From the NCBI RefSeq assembly GCF_900089585.1, contig NZ_FLRH01000004.1:55001-119000 (forward strand): DNA of 64,000 nt, in the 5' to 3' direction. Source of the DNA: Micromonospora sediminicola (GTDB lineage Bacteria; Actinomycetota; Actinomycetes; Mycobacteriales; Micromonosporaceae). Positions 1 to 8,473 of the stretch are shown here, one piece after another (the stretch's first letter is position 1; the number at the start of each line of letters is the position of its first letter). Below the pieces are notes generated by a model, which made no database searches, was not told where the DNA came from, and worked only from the letters and a program-made list of their open reading frames with translations. A program made the translations under genes and the position numbers.

Positions 1-267
1 ATCCAGCACGGCGGCGTCTACTGCTCGGTGGTGGAGACCGCGGCCAGCGTCGGCGGCGCACTCTGGCTGGGCGAGCGGGGCAACGTGGTCGGGGTGTCGA
101 ACCAGACCGACTTCCTGCGCGCGGTCCGCGACGGGGAGCTCACCGCGGTCGGCACCCCGGTGCACCGGGGGCGCAGCCAGCAGCTCTGGCTGGTGGAGAT
201 CACCGACGGGGACGCCCGTCTGGTCGCGCGCGGCCAGGTGCGGTTGCAGAACCTCACCGCCGGCTGA
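1..267 (+). CDS. PaaI-type hotdog thioesterase, C-terminal part
   Basis: The gene is open from the first base and ends at a TGA, so only the last 88 codons are in the window. The fragment begins IQHGGVYCSVVETAAS; the HGG turn followed by a helix carrying a conserved acidic residue is the active-site signature of PaaI/YbgC-like hotdog-fold acyl-CoA thioesterases. Further on, FLRAVRDGELTA and a final strand with VARGQVRLQN match the end of that family. It probably hydrolyses an acyl- or aryl-CoA in the cytoplasm; the substrate cannot be read from sequence. The next gene starts about 70 nt downstream on the same strand and is unrelated. Family assignment is good, substrate unknown. Confidence 0.7.
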   Translation: MQHGGVYCSVVETAASVGGALWLGERGNVVGVSNQTDFLRAVRDGELTAVGTPVHRGRSQQLWLVEITDGDARLVARGQVRLQNLTAG

Positions 268-338
268 CGCATTCGCCCGAAACCGGGCGCTGACGCCGAT
301 ATCGTCGCGTCGATGAGACTGCGCGCTGCCGACCCGAC

Positions 339-1565
339 GTGAGGAAGCTCCTCGCCGTCACCCTGGGCGTGCTGTCGGCGGTCGGCGGCTTCGTCGACAT
401 CGGCGACCTGGTGGCCGCCAGCCAGGCCGGCGCGCTGTTCGGCATGGCCCACGCCTGGGTGCTGCTGGTCGGGGTGGTGGGCATCTGCGCGTACGCGGAG
501 ATGGCCGGCCGGATCGCGGCGGTGAGCGGCCGGGCGGTGTTCGACCTGGTCCGGGAGCGGCTCGGCCCGCGGGTGGCGCTGCTCAACCTGGTCGCGTCGT
601 GGCTGGTCACGGTGGTCACCCTGGCGGCGGAGCTGGGTGGGGTGGCGCTCGCGCTGCAACTGGCGACCGGGCTGAGCCACCTGCTCTGGGTGCCGCTGGC
701 CGCGCTGGCGGTCTGGTTGGTGCTGTGGCGGATGCGGTTCGAGCTGATGGAACGGATCTTCGGCCTGGCCGGGCTGGCGCTGCTGGTGTTCGCGGTCGCG
801 CTGGTCGCGCTGCCGACCGACTGGGCGGAGCTGGGACGCGGGGCGTGGCAGGTCGGCGCGGCCGGGCACGGCTGGCCGCTGTACTGGTTCGTGGCGGTGG
901 CGCTGTTCGCCTCGACCGTCAGCCCGTACGAGGTGTTCTTCTTCTCCTCCGGCGGGGTCGAGGAGCGGTGGAGCGCGGCGGACCTGGCGGACGCCCGCTC
1001 CAACGTGCTGATCGGCTTCCCGGTGGGTGGGTTCCTCGCGCTGTCGCTGATCGCCGTGGCGACGGTGGCCTACCACCCGTCCGGGACGTCGCTGGGCACG
1101 CTGGACGAGGTGGCCCGGCCGGTGGCGACCGCGCTGGGCGGGGCCGGGCTGGCCGCGGCCGTGCTGGCGTTCTTCGCGGTGACGTTCGGCGCGGCGTTGG
1201 AGACCGGGCTGTCCGCGGCGTACGCGGCGGCGCAGTACTTCGGGTGGCAGTGGGGCAAGCGGGTCAGCCCTCGGGAGGCGGCCCGGTTCCACAGCGTCCT
1301 GCTGGTCGGGCTGCTGCTCGGGGTGGTGATGCTGATGACGACCGTGGACCCGGTGCGGTTGACCGAGTACATGCTGGTGCTGAGCGCGGTGGTGCTCCCG
1401 TTGACCTATCTGCCGATCCTGGTGGTGGCCAACGACCGGGGATACCTCGGCGACCGGGTCAACGGGTGGTGGACCAACCTGCTCGGCGCGGTGTTCCTGC
1501 TGCTGATCGTGGCCGCGTCGGTGGCGGCGATCCCGCTGGCGGTGATGACGGGGATGGGGCGATGA
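339..1565 (+). CDS. NRAMP-superfamily metal transporter with altered metal-site motifs
   Basis: A 408-aa integral membrane protein with about eleven hydrophobic segments and the NRAMP (SLC11) layout. Family members move divalent metal ions across the cytoplasmic membrane with protons. The TM1 motif of classical members (DPGN) is here GFVDIGDLVAAS, and the TM6 MPH motif is replaced by VSPYEVFFFSSG, so metal preference is probably not the usual Mn/Fe; NRAMP relatives with altered motifs are known to carry Mg or Al. I chose the GTG at 339 because an upstream ATG at 313 is out of frame and quickly closed. Its stop overlaps the next gene as ATGA, giving a three-gene unit with two small PRC-barrel-like proteins, and a CNNM/CorC-type transporter lies just beyond on the opposite strand. 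Superfamily fairly sure, ion unknown. Confidence 0.75.
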   Translation: MRKLLAVTLGVLSAVGGFVDIGDLVAASQAGALFGMAHAWVLLVGVVGICAYAEMAGRIAAVSGRAVFDLVRERLGPRVALLNLVASWLVTVVTLAAELGGVALALQLATGLSHLLWVPLAALAVWLVLWRMRFELMERIFGLAGLALLVFAVALVALPTDWAELGRGAWQVGAAGHGWPLYWFVAVALFASTVSPYEVFFFSSGGVEERWSAADLADARSNVLIGFPVGGFLALSLIAVATVAYHPSGTSLGTLDEVARPVATALGGAGLAAAVLAFFAVTFGAALETGLSAAYAAAQYFGWQWGKRVSPREAARFHSVLLVGLLLGVVMLMTTVDPVRLTEYMLVLSAVVLPLTYLPILVVANDRGYLGDRVNGWWTNLLGAVFLLLIVAASVAAIPLAVMTGMGR

Positions 1566-1942
1566 GGGTCCAGCTCGCGAAACGGCTGCTCGACCGGCAG
1601 ATCGTCGACGTCGATGGTCGGCTCGTGGGGCGGGTCGACGACATCGCGTTCGCGGTCGACGACGAGGGCTATCCGTACGTGGACTGTCTGCTCACCGGTC
1701 AGGGGGCGCTCGGCCAGCGGATCGGCGGCTGGGTGGGGCGGCTGCTGGTGGGGGTGGCCGACCGGTTCACCGACGACCCGCCGGTGCCGCCGTTGCGCGT
1801 GCCGCTGGCCCAGGTGGCCCGGGTGGACAGCGCGGTCCGGTTGCGCTGCCGGGCCGCGGACCTGCCGCCGTCACCGGTGGAGTCGTGGCTGCGCCGGCAC
1901 CTGATCGAACGGATCCCGGGGTCGAACCGTGCGAGCGGGTGA
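1562..1942 (+). CDS. Small PRC-barrel-like protein (first of pair)
   Basis: A 126-aa soluble protein. Its ATG overlaps the TGA of the NRAMP-like gene as ATGA, and this start is preferred to earlier in-frame ones, which would lie inside the transporter. The N-terminus (AKRLLDRQIVDVDGRLVGRV) resembles the PRC-barrel fold, a small beta-barrel often used as a protein- or metal-regulated switch and sometimes fused to transporters. The middle has a Gly-rich stretch (GQRIGGWVGRLLVGV) that could lie along a membrane, and the end is Pro/Arg-rich. Co-translation with the transporter suggests a cytoplasmic regulator or accessory subunit of it. Function is inferred from fold resemblance and context only. 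Confidence 0.6.
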   Translation: MRVQLAKRLLDRQIVDVDGRLVGRVDDIAFAVDDEGYPYVDCLLTGQGALGQRIGGWVGRLLVGVADRFTDDPPVPPLRVPLAQVARVDSAVRLRCRAADLPPSPVESWLRRHLIERIPGSNRASG

Positions 1943-2246
1943 GCTTCTCGGCCGCACGGCGTACGACCTGCACGGGCAGCGGCTGGGCCGGGTGGTGGAC
2001 GTGGTGGTGCGGGGCGGCTGGCCGCCGGACCGGCTGCGGATCACCGACGTGATCGTCGCCGGCCACTGGTGGACCCGGGTGACGAGCCGGCTGATCGGAC
2101 CGGAACTGCACCCGTCCGGGCCGTGGCTGCTGCGGGCGGTCGCCCGGCTGATCGGGCGCAGCACGCACCAACTGCCGGCGGACGCGGTGCAGCTGCGGCC
2201 GCCGGTGCCCGGTTTCCCGTTCGGCCCGCCGGCCGACCGTCGGTGA
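1929..2246 (+). CDS. Small PRC-barrel-like protein (second of pair)
   Basis: A 105-aa protein starting at a GTG that lies 14 nt inside the end of the preceding gene. The beginning (GELLGRTAYDLHGQRLGRVV) again looks like a PRC-barrel strand pattern and is similar in layout to its upstream neighbour, suggesting an old duplication. The remainder has Trp/Leu-rich segments (VAGHWWTRV, GPWLLRAVARLIGR) and a Pro-rich tail. The three genes 339-2246 overlap and should form one transcript. A role in gating or anchoring the transporter is plausible but not shown. The stop is 23 nt from the end of the convergent CNNM/CorC-type gene. Confidence 0.55.
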   Translation: MRAGELLGRTAYDLHGQRLGRVVDVVVRGGWPPDRLRITDVIVAGHWWTRVTSRLIGPELHPSGPWLLRAVARLIGRSTHQLPADAVQLRPPVPGFPFGPPADRR

Positions 2247-2268
2247 CCCGGGCCGGCCGGGAGACGGC

Positions 2269-3648
2269 TCAGTGCCGGGCCTCGTCCAGGGCCCGGGCCG
2301 TGGACCCGTCGGTCGCCTCGTCCGTGCCGTCGGCCGGGTCGGCGACGGTGTCCCCGTCGCCGTCGTCCGGGCCGCGCCGGCTGCGGCGCCGGACATGCAC
2401 CTCGGTGATGGCGCGCTGGTCGACGCCGGCGACGGTCAGTTCCCAACCGTCGACCTGGACCGTCTCCCCGGCGACCGTCGGGATGTGGCCGAGGCAGATC
2501 AGGACCAGCCCGGCGACGGTGGTGTAGTCGCCGGCCGGCCGGTTCGGCAGGTCCACGCCGACGTCGGTGAGGTCGTGCACCGGGAAGGTGCCGGGCAGCA
2601 CCAGCGTCCCGTCGGCCTCGGTGCGGACCGCGCGCAGGTCCCGGTCGGTCTCGTCGTAGATCTCGCCGACGATCTCCTCGAGGATGTCCTCCAGCGTGAC
2701 GATCCCGTCGACCGCGCCGCGCTCGTCCACCACCAGCGCGATGTGCTGGCGCTCGGCCTTGAACTGACGCAGCGCGTCGACCACGGGAAGCGAGTCGGGC
2801 AGCAGCATCGGCGGTCGGGCGATCTCGTCGACCGGCCGGTCGTCGGGGACGCCGACCAGGTCGCGCAGGTGGATCACGCCGACCGCGTCGTCCAGGCCGC
2901 CGTGGCGGACCACGGGCGCCCGGGAGTGGCCGGTCGCCGCGAGGACCAGCCGCGCGGCGTCCGCGGTGGTGCCGCTGTCGAGCGTGAAGACCTGCAACCG
3001 GGGTACGAGGACCGCGCGCAGCTGACGGTCGGCGATCTCCACCGCGCCGGCGATGATGGTGCGCTGCTCCTTGGTGAAGCCGTGGTTGCCGGCGACGATG
3101 TCGCGCAGCTCGTCCGGACCGATCTCGTCGGGCTCGTGCTTGGGGTCGAGGCCGAACAGGCGGACCACCAGGTCGCTGGTGGCGCCGAGCGCCCACACCG
3201 CCGGCCGGGTCACGCTGGCCAGCATGTCCAGCGGGCGGGCCACCAGCAGCGCCCACCGCTCGGCGGACTGCATGGCGATGCGCTTGGGTGCCAGTTCGCC
3301 GAAGACCAGCGTGACGAACGTGAGGGCCAGGGTTACCGCGACGATGGCGACGGTCTCGGCGGCGTCGCCGAACGCGCCGAGCAGCGGCACCAGCGGGCGG
3401 GCCAGCGAGACCGCGGCGGCGGCGGAGGCGAGGAACCCGGCGAGGGTGATGCCGATCTGGATGGTGGCCAGGAACCGGTTCGGGTCCTTGGCGAGGCGGG
3501 CCAGCGTGCGGCCGGCGCGGCTGCTGCGCTCCAGCCGCTGCAGCTGGCTGTCCCGCAACGAGACCAGGGCCATCTCGCTGCCGGCGAAGGCCGCGTTGAC
3601 GATCACCAGCACACCGACCAGGGCCAACTGGCTCCAGTAGCTCTGCAC
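2269..3648 (-). CDS. CNNM/CorC-family protein (DUF21, CBS pair, CorC_HlyC)
   Basis: A 459-aa protein with the standard order of the hemolysin-C/CorC/CNNM family. An N-terminal DUF21 membrane domain covers about residues 1-190 and starts with VNAAFAGSEMALVSLRDSQL. Two CBS motifs follow at about 205-330 (AVLVPRLQVFTLDSGTT and GAVDGIVTLEDILEEIVGEI), then a C-terminal CorC_HlyC domain at about 345-425. Family members are implicated in Mg/Co efflux, with the CBS pair sensing nucleotide-Mg. The charged tail after residue 425 is low-complexity. It converges on the NRAMP-like transporter unit, so two unrelated metal-transport families sit together. About 245 nt of gene-free sequence precede its start. 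Family call is firm; the ion is inferred. Confidence 0.85.
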   Translation of the reverse strand: MQSYWSQLALVGVLVIVNAAFAGSEMALVSLRDSQLQRLERSSRAGRTLARLAKDPNRFLATIQIGITLAGFLASAAAAVSLARPLVPLLGAFGDAAETVAIVAVTLALTFVTLVFGELAPKRIAMQSAERWALLVARPLDMLASVTRPAVWALGATSDLVVRLFGLDPKHEPDEIGPDELRDIVAGNHGFTKEQRTIIAGAVEIADRQLRAVLVPRLQVFTLDSGTTADAARLVLAATGHSRAPVVRHGGLDDAVGVIHLRDLVGVPDDRPVDEIARPPMLLPDSLPVVDALRQFKAERQHIALVVDERGAVDGIVTLEDILEEIVGEIYDETDRDLRAVRTEADGTLVLPGTFPVHDLTDVGVDLPNRPAGDYTTVAGLVLICLGHIPTVAGETVQVDGWELTVAGVDQRAITEVHVRRRSRRGPDDGDGDTVADPADGTDEATDGSTARALDEARH

Positions 3649-3893
3649 GACCGGTTATCTCCCTCGACCCGATCCGGGTCGGCCGATGGCCGACTCGCCG
3701 GCCGGCAGGCCCGGTCGGCGTCGGCCCCTCTGTGCCCCGCGAGCGCACGACTGAATCCTGCGAAGAGGCTGACCCCCCGGTGGTTTCGGCCGGACTGCTT
3801 CGTGACCTGGGCGTCCGCCGCGCGGGACCGGACCGGACGGGCAGCGCGCCAGGCTCGCCCGCTGGTTCGGCCGGACCCGGGACCGACCGGCCG

Positions 3894-4520
3894 TCAGGCC
3901 GGGGTGGGCAGGTCCAGCACGTACGCGTCGCCCTCGGGACGGAAGCCGAGCCGGTGGTAGTAGGGGGCGACCATGCCCGGCGGGCTGACCACCCGGCGGA
4001 AGCCCCGGTCGGTGAAGAGGCGGCTGCGCCGGTAGACGAACTCGCCGGGGGTGAAGTCGCGGAACGGCGGGGTGACGTAGTCCAGGTCGATCTGGGCCAC
4101 CCCGCCGGCCTCGGCGTGCGACACCATCACGCCCACCACCTCGTCGGACCGGACCACCAGGAAGGCGGAGCGGTCGGCGTCGGTCGGGTCCCACCGGAAC
4201 GCCGGGTTGAACCGGGCGATGTCGGCGGCGTGCACCCGCAGCGTGTGGGCCAGGAACGCGTCGTCGGTGCCCACCTCCACCACCTGGTAGGTCTGCTCGT
4301 CGTGTCGGGTGGCCAGCAGCCGGCGCAGGTACCAGACGTTGATCACGGCGAGCACCACGTTCAGCCCGACCATCGGCCAGACGTGCACGGCGGCGTTGTA
4401 GCCGATCAGGATCAGGCAGCCGACCAGGTTGAGCGCGCGCAGCCGCAGGATGCGCGTCTGCAGCAGGGACCAGACCAGCAGCGCGGAGCCGGCCCAGCCG
4501 ACGAGTTCCAGCCAGTTCAC
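3894..4520 (-). CDS. YgjV-like membrane protein fused to GNAT-like domain
   Basis: A 208-aa protein. The first 75 residues have three hydrophobic helices (WLELVGWAGSALLVWSLL, LNLVGCLILIGYNAAVHVW, MVGLNVVLAVINVWYLRRLL) matching the small YgjV inner-membrane family. The C-terminal 125 residues resemble an N-acyltransferase fold: a strand with SAFLVVRSDEVVGVMVSHAE, then YRRSRLFTDRGFRRV and APYYHRLGFRPEGDAYVLDL, the last being the typical end of GNAT proteins. I placed the start at the GTG of VNWLELVGW because upstream sequence in this frame belongs to the neighbouring GNAT gene read out of frame. It lies directly downstream of that gene and may be cotranscribed. Substrate unknown. Confidence 0.65.
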   Translation of the reverse strand: MNWLELVGWAGSALLVWSLLQTRILRLRALNLVGCLILIGYNAAVHVWPMVGLNVVLAVINVWYLRRLLATRHDEQTYQVVEVGTDDAFLAHTLRVHAADIARFNPAFRWDPTDADRSAFLVVRSDEVVGVMVSHAEAGGVAQIDLDYVTPPFRDFTPGEFVYRRSRLFTDRGFRRVVSPPGMVAPYYHRLGFRPEGDAYVLDLPTPA

Positions 4521-4530
4521 CCCGGGGAGA

Positions 4531-5034
4531 CTAGTGGGCGCCCTGGTCAGCCGCCCCGGCGGGCAGCTCCAGCACGTACTCCTCGACCTCCGCGCCGCGG
4601 CCCGCGGCGTATCCGGAGTCCTCGCCGACCACGACGAAGCCGCACTTGCGCAGCACCGCGAGGGAGGCGGCGTTGTCCTTGGCGGCGCGGGCGTGCACCG
4701 GCCCCGGCGGCAGCTCGCGCAGCAGCGCGCGGAGCGCGGCGGTGGCGTGACCGCGACCCCAGCGGGCCGGGTCGATCCAGTAGCTGACCTCGGTGCGCTC
4801 ACCGACCGGGAACGCGGCCACCCGCCCGACCAGCTCGCCGTCGACCACCACGGCGCGGTTGACGACCCGCTCGTCGGCGCGGATGCGCGCCCAGTGGGCG
4901 TCGAACGCGGCCCGGTCGGACGGGTCGGCCGGGCCGAACGCGGCCATCCAGGCGGCCTGCGGATCCTGCTCGTGGGCGAAGAACGCGGGCAGGTCGTCGT
5001 CGCGTACCGGGCGGAGCCGCACCTCACTGGTCAC
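4531..5034 (-). CDS. GNAT-family N-acetyltransferase (RimJ-like)
   Basis: A 167-aa single-domain acetyltransferase. It opens with VRLRPVRDDDLPAFFAHEQD, the usual first strand and helix of RimJ/RimL-type GNATs. It contains the acetyl-CoA pyrophosphate loop around DPARWGRGHATAALRALL and ends with the family pattern AKDNAASLAVLRKCGFVVVG. The GTG at 5034 is preferred because it begins immediately before the first conserved strand; an upstream ATG would add an Arg-rich, unconserved stretch. It is transcribed away from ppdK, sharing a 134-nt spacer, and its stop is 10 nt from the next gene's start. Such enzymes modify protein N-termini or small amines; the target here is unknown. Confidence 0.75.
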   Translation of the reverse strand: MTSEVRLRPVRDDDLPAFFAHEQDPQAAWMAAFGPADPSDRAAFDAHWARIRADERVVNRAVVVDGELVGRVAAFPVGERTEVSYWIDPARWGRGHATAALRALLRELPPGPVHARAAKDNAASLAVLRKCGFVVVGEDSGYAAGRGAEVEEYVLELPAGAADQGAH

Positions 5035-5168
5035 GGCCGGGAACGATACGCGGCCCCACCGACACCCTCGGGACCTCCGGCCCGCCACAGGTCCCGTCCG
5101 GCCCTGCCGCGCCGACCGCCGGCACCGCTACCAAGGAGGAGGAACGACACAGCCGAGGAGGCCGGACC

Positions 5169-7829
5169 ATGCCGAAGTACGTCTACGACTTCATCGAGGG
5201 TGACCGGAGCCGGGCCGACCTGCTCGGCGGCAAGGGCGCCAACCTGGCCGAGATGACCCGGCTCGGGCTGCCCGTGCCACCCGGGTTCACCGTGACCACC
5301 GACGCCTGCCGCGCCTACCTGGCCACCGGCGCCCCGCCGGCCGGGCTGTACGAGGAGATCAACGCGCACCTGCGCGAGGTCGAGGCGCGGCTGGACCGGT
5401 GGCTGGGCGACCCGCGCGACCCGCTGCTGCTGGCGGTCCGCTCCGGCGGGCGGTTCTCGATGCCGGGGATGATGGAGACGATCCTGGACATCGGGCTGAA
5501 CGACGCCACGGTGGCCGGGCTCGCCGCGCGCACCGGCGAGGAGCGCTTCGCCTGGGACTCCTACCGGCGGTTGATCCAGATGTTCGGCCGCACCGTGCAC
5601 GGCATCCCGGCCGAGGAGTTCGAGCACGAGCTGGCGGCGGTGCGGGCCACCGCCGGGCCGGGCGGGCCGAGCGCCGAGCAGCTGCGCGACCTGGTCGACA
5701 CGTACAAGAAGATCTTCGCCCGGCACGTCGGTCACGACTTCCCGCAGGCCCCGCACGAGCAGCTCTTCCTGGCCGTGCGGGCGGTGTTCTCCTCCTGGCA
5801 CTCGGAGCGGGCCCGGATCTACCGGCGGCAGGAGCGGATCCCGGACGACCTGGGCACCGCGGTCAACGTGATGGCCATGGTGTTCGGCAACCTCGGCCCC
5901 GACTCCGGGACCGGGGTGGCGTTCACCCGCGACCCGGCCACCGGCGCGCCCGGCGTGTACGGCGACTACCTGACCGACGCGCAGGGCGAGGACGTGGTGG
6001 CCGGCATCCGCAACACGGTGCCGCTGACCGAGCTGGCCCGGCTGGACCCGGCGAGCTTCCACCGGCTGCGGGAGATCATGGCGACGCTGGAGCGGCACTA
6101 CCGCGACCTGTGCGACGTCGAGTTCACCATCGAGCGCGGCCGGCTGTGGATGCTGCAGACCCGGGTCGGCAAGCGCACCCCGGCGGCCGCGTTCGTGATC
6201 GCCGCCCAGTTGGCCGAGGAGGGGCTGATCACCGCCGACGAGGCGCTGACCCGGGTCACCGGGGCGCAGCTCGCCCAGCTCGCGTTCCCCGCCTTCGACA
6301 CGACCGGCGCGCCGGAGCCGCTCGCCGTCGGGGTGGGCGCGTCGCCGGGAGCCGCGGTGGGGCGGGTGGTGTTCGACTCCGCCGCCGCGGCGGCGGCCAC
6401 CGGGCCGGTGATCCTGGTCCGCCCGGAGACCACCCCGGACGACCTGCCCGGCATGATCGCCGCGGCCGGCGTGCTCACCTCGCGCGGCGGCAAGACCTCG
6501 CACGCCGCCGTGGTGGCCCGGGGCATGGGCCGCACCTGCGTGTGCGGGGCGGACGCGCTGCGCATCGACGTCGAGCGCGGCGAGTTCCGCGTCGGCGACC
6601 GGGTGGTGCCGGCCGGGGAGCTGGTCTCGATCGACGGCACCAGTGGACGGATCTGGCTCGGCGAGGTGCCGGTGCAGCCGTCCCCGGTGGCCCGCTATCT
6701 GGCCGGTGAGCTGCGCCCGGAGAGCGACCCGCTGGTCGCCGCCGTGCACCGCCTGCTCACGCACGCCGACGCGGTGCGGACGCTCGGGGTGCGGGCGAAC
6801 GCGGACACGCCGGAAGACGCGCGCCGGGCCCGCCGCTTCGGCGCCGCCGGGATCGGGTTGTGCCGGACCGAGCACATGTTCCTCGGCGAGCGCCGGGAAC
6901 TGGTCGAGCGGCTGATCCTGGCCACGGACCCGACCGAGCTGCGGGCGGCGCTGGACGCGCTGCTGCCGTTGCAGCGGGCCGACTTCGTCGGGCTGCTGGC
7001 CGCGATGGACGGTCTGCCGGTCACCGTGCGGCTGCTGGACCCGCCGCTGCACGAGTTCCTGCCGCCGCTGGCCGACCTGACCGCCCGGGTGGCCCGTGCC
7101 GAGGCGCGCGGCGAGGACCCGGGTCGCGACGCCACGCTGCTGGCGGCGGTGCGGCGGATGCACGAGGCGAACCCGATGCTCGGGCTGCGCGGCGTCCGGC
7201 TCGGGCTGGTGGTGCCGGGACTGTTCGCCATGCAGGTGCGGGCGCTCGCGGAGGCGGCCGCGCAGCGGCTGCGGGCCGGCGGCGACCCGCGTCCGGAGAT
7301 CATGGTCCCGCTGGTCGGGGACGTGCGGGAACTCGCCGCCGTCCGGGACGAGGCGCGCCGTGTGCTGGCCGCTGTCGACGGCGCACCGGAGATCCCGATC
7401 GGCACCATGGTCGAGACGCCCCGGGCGGCGCTCACCGCCGCGGAGATCGCCGGCGAGGCGAGCTTCTTCTCCCTCGGCACCAACGACCTGACGCAGACCA
7501 CCTGGGCGTTCTCCCGGGACGACGTGGAGGGGTCGTTCTTCCCCGCGTACCTGGCCCGGGGCATCTTCGGGGTGTCGCCGTTCGAGAGCGTCGACACCGC
7601 CGGCGTCGGGCGGCTGGTCCGGCTCGCCGTCGCCGAGGGCCGGGCGACCCGGCCGGACCTGACCGTCGGCGTCTGCGGCGAGCACGGCGGCGACCCCGAC
7701 TCGATCGCGTTCTTCGCCGCGGCCGGACTCGACTACGTGTCCTGCTCGCCGTACCGGGTGCCGGTGGCGCGGTTGGCCGCCGGCCGGGCCGCGGTCGAGG
7801 CCGGCACCGACAACTCCGACTCCCGCTAG
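5169..7829 (+). CDS. ppdK: Pyruvate, phosphate dikinase
   Basis: An 886-aa enzyme interconverting pyruvate + ATP + Pi and PEP + AMP + PPi in the cytoplasm. The N-terminal ATP-grasp part begins YDFIEGDRSRADLLGGKGAN. The phosphocarrier His is about residue 444 in RGGKTSHAAVVARGMG. The C-terminal PEP/pyruvate barrel ends with the catalytic Cys in TVGVCGEHGGD at about 835, and SFFSLGTNDLTQTTW is intact. Length matches the family and all catalytic parts are present. A GAGGAG ribosome site lies 10 nt before the ATG; a stronger AAGGAGGAGG is 30 nt upstream. With pyruvate formate-lyase and stress proteins downstream, it likely serves glycolytic flux and PPi-based energy saving when oxygen is low; that role is inferred from the neighbours. 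Confidence 0.95.
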   Translation: MPKYVYDFIEGDRSRADLLGGKGANLAEMTRLGLPVPPGFTVTTDACRAYLATGAPPAGLYEEINAHLREVEARLDRWLGDPRDPLLLAVRSGGRFSMPGMMETILDIGLNDATVAGLAARTGEERFAWDSYRRLIQMFGRTVHGIPAEEFEHELAAVRATAGPGGPSAEQLRDLVDTYKKIFARHVGHDFPQAPHEQLFLAVRAVFSSWHSERARIYRRQERIPDDLGTAVNVMAMVFGNLGPDSGTGVAFTRDPATGAPGVYGDYLTDAQGEDVVAGIRNTVPLTELARLDPASFHRLREIMATLERHYRDLCDVEFTIERGRLWMLQTRVGKRTPAAAFVIAAQLAEEGLITADEALTRVTGAQLAQLAFPAFDTTGAPEPLAVGVGASPGAAVGRVVFDSAAAAAATGPVILVRPETTPDDLPGMIAAAGVLTSRGGKTSHAAVVARGMGRTCVCGADALRIDVERGEFRVGDRVVPAGELVSIDGTSGRIWLGEVPVQPSPVARYLAGELRPESDPLVAAVHRLLTHADAVRTLGVRANADTPEDARRARRFGAAGIGLCRTEHMFLGERRELVERLILATDPTELRAALDALLPLQRADFVGLLAAMDGLPVTVRLLDPPLHEFLPPLADLTARVARAEARGEDPGRDATLLAAVRRMHEANPMLGLRGVRLGLVVPGLFAMQVRALAEAAAQRLRAGGDPRPEIMVPLVGDVRELAAVRDEARRVLAAVDGAPEIPIGTMVETPRAALTAAEIAGEASFFSLGTNDLTQTTWAFSRDDVEGSFFPAYLARGIFGVSPFESVDTAGVGRLVRLAVAEGRATRPDLTVGVCGEHGGDPDSIAFFAAAGLDYVSCSPYRVPVARLAAGRAAVEAGTDNSDSR

Positions 7830-7841
7830 GAGGGCAGCGTC

Positions 7842-8309
7842 ATGACCGCCATCTTCAACCCGACCGGCCTGGCCACCGTTCCCCCGGTCCCCCGGCCCGC
7901 GCCGCCGGCCCCGGACCCGGCGCCCGCCGCCCCCGAGCCGGTGGTCCCGACCGCCGTCGGTCCGGTGGGGCCGGTGCTGGAGCTGCCCGGCACGCCGGGC
8001 GCCGCGCTGGTGCCGGTGACCTGCTCCGGTCGCCCGGTGGGCGCGTTCGTCCTGGTCGACGGCCGGGTCCGCTACCGCCGGGTGGTCGACCCCGACCAGT
8101 TGGTCGCGGCCGCCACCGGCGCGTTCGCGGTGGCCGCGCTCACCGCCGCCGTGGCGCTGTGGTCCCGCCGCCGCCCACCGGCGGTCGGCACGGTGACGAT
8201 GGGCCCCGGCGGCTGGCTCAGCCTCCGCGGCGCGTCGATCCCCCGCCCCCGCCCCGACGACCGTCCCTGGTGGGCCCGCCTCCTGCGGGCCCACCCCCTC
8301 CCCCGCTGA
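7842..8309 (+). CDS. Proline-rich protein with one transmembrane helix
   Basis: A 155-aa protein of unknown function, 12 nt downstream of ppdK with a good AGGAGGGC ribosome site. Residues 15-45 are almost entirely Pro/Ala. About residues 45-80 form a small hydrophobic beta-like region (VGPVLELPGTPGAALVPVTC). A probable transmembrane helix at about 88-107 (AATGAFAVAALTAAVALW) is followed by a basic, Pro-rich tail with WWARLLRAHPLPR. No known motif is visible. Cotranscription with ppdK is likely, and a strong hairpin follows the stop. I see nothing that assigns a biochemical role; a membrane-tethered accessory protein is only a guess. Confidence 0.55.
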   Translation: MTAIFNPTGLATVPPVPRPAPPAPDPAPAAPEPVVPTAVGPVGPVLELPGTPGAALVPVTCSGRPVGAFVLVDGRVRYRRVVDPDQLVAAATGAFAVAALTAAVALWSRRRPPAVGTVTMGPGGWLSLRGASIPRPRPDDRPWWARLLRAHPLPR

Positions 8310-8320
8310 CCCCCCCCTGT

Positions 8321-8347
8321 CCGCGCCGGGCGGCCCGCCCGGCGCGG
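8321..8347 (+). terminator. Strong GC hairpin after the ppdK unit
   Basis: A perfect 12-bp inverted repeat (CCGCGCCGGGCG with its complement) around a 3-nt loop lies 12 nt after the Pro-rich gene and 126 nt before pflB. There is no U tract, as is common for high-GC actinobacterial terminators. It probably ends the ppdK transcript or reduces read-through into pflB. Confidence 0.5.
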
Positions 8348-8473
8348 CGCCGGTCGTCGCGTCGACCCGGTCGGCGGGAGGGGCGTAGGTCCCGGGCACG
8401 GGGTCCGTGGGGCTCTGCCGGGAGGGCCGGCGGGGCGGGAGGCTCGGGGTGAAGGTCGAACGAGGGAGCGAGC

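Noticed and set aside
3649..3893. A coding region in the 245-nt spacer
   Set aside because: Open frames exist on both strands but look like GC shadow with no family signal.
5031..8399. A very long open frame antisense to ppdK
   Set aside because: It is the complement of a certain gene in GC-rich DNA; its product is Arg/Gly/Pro filler with no family features.
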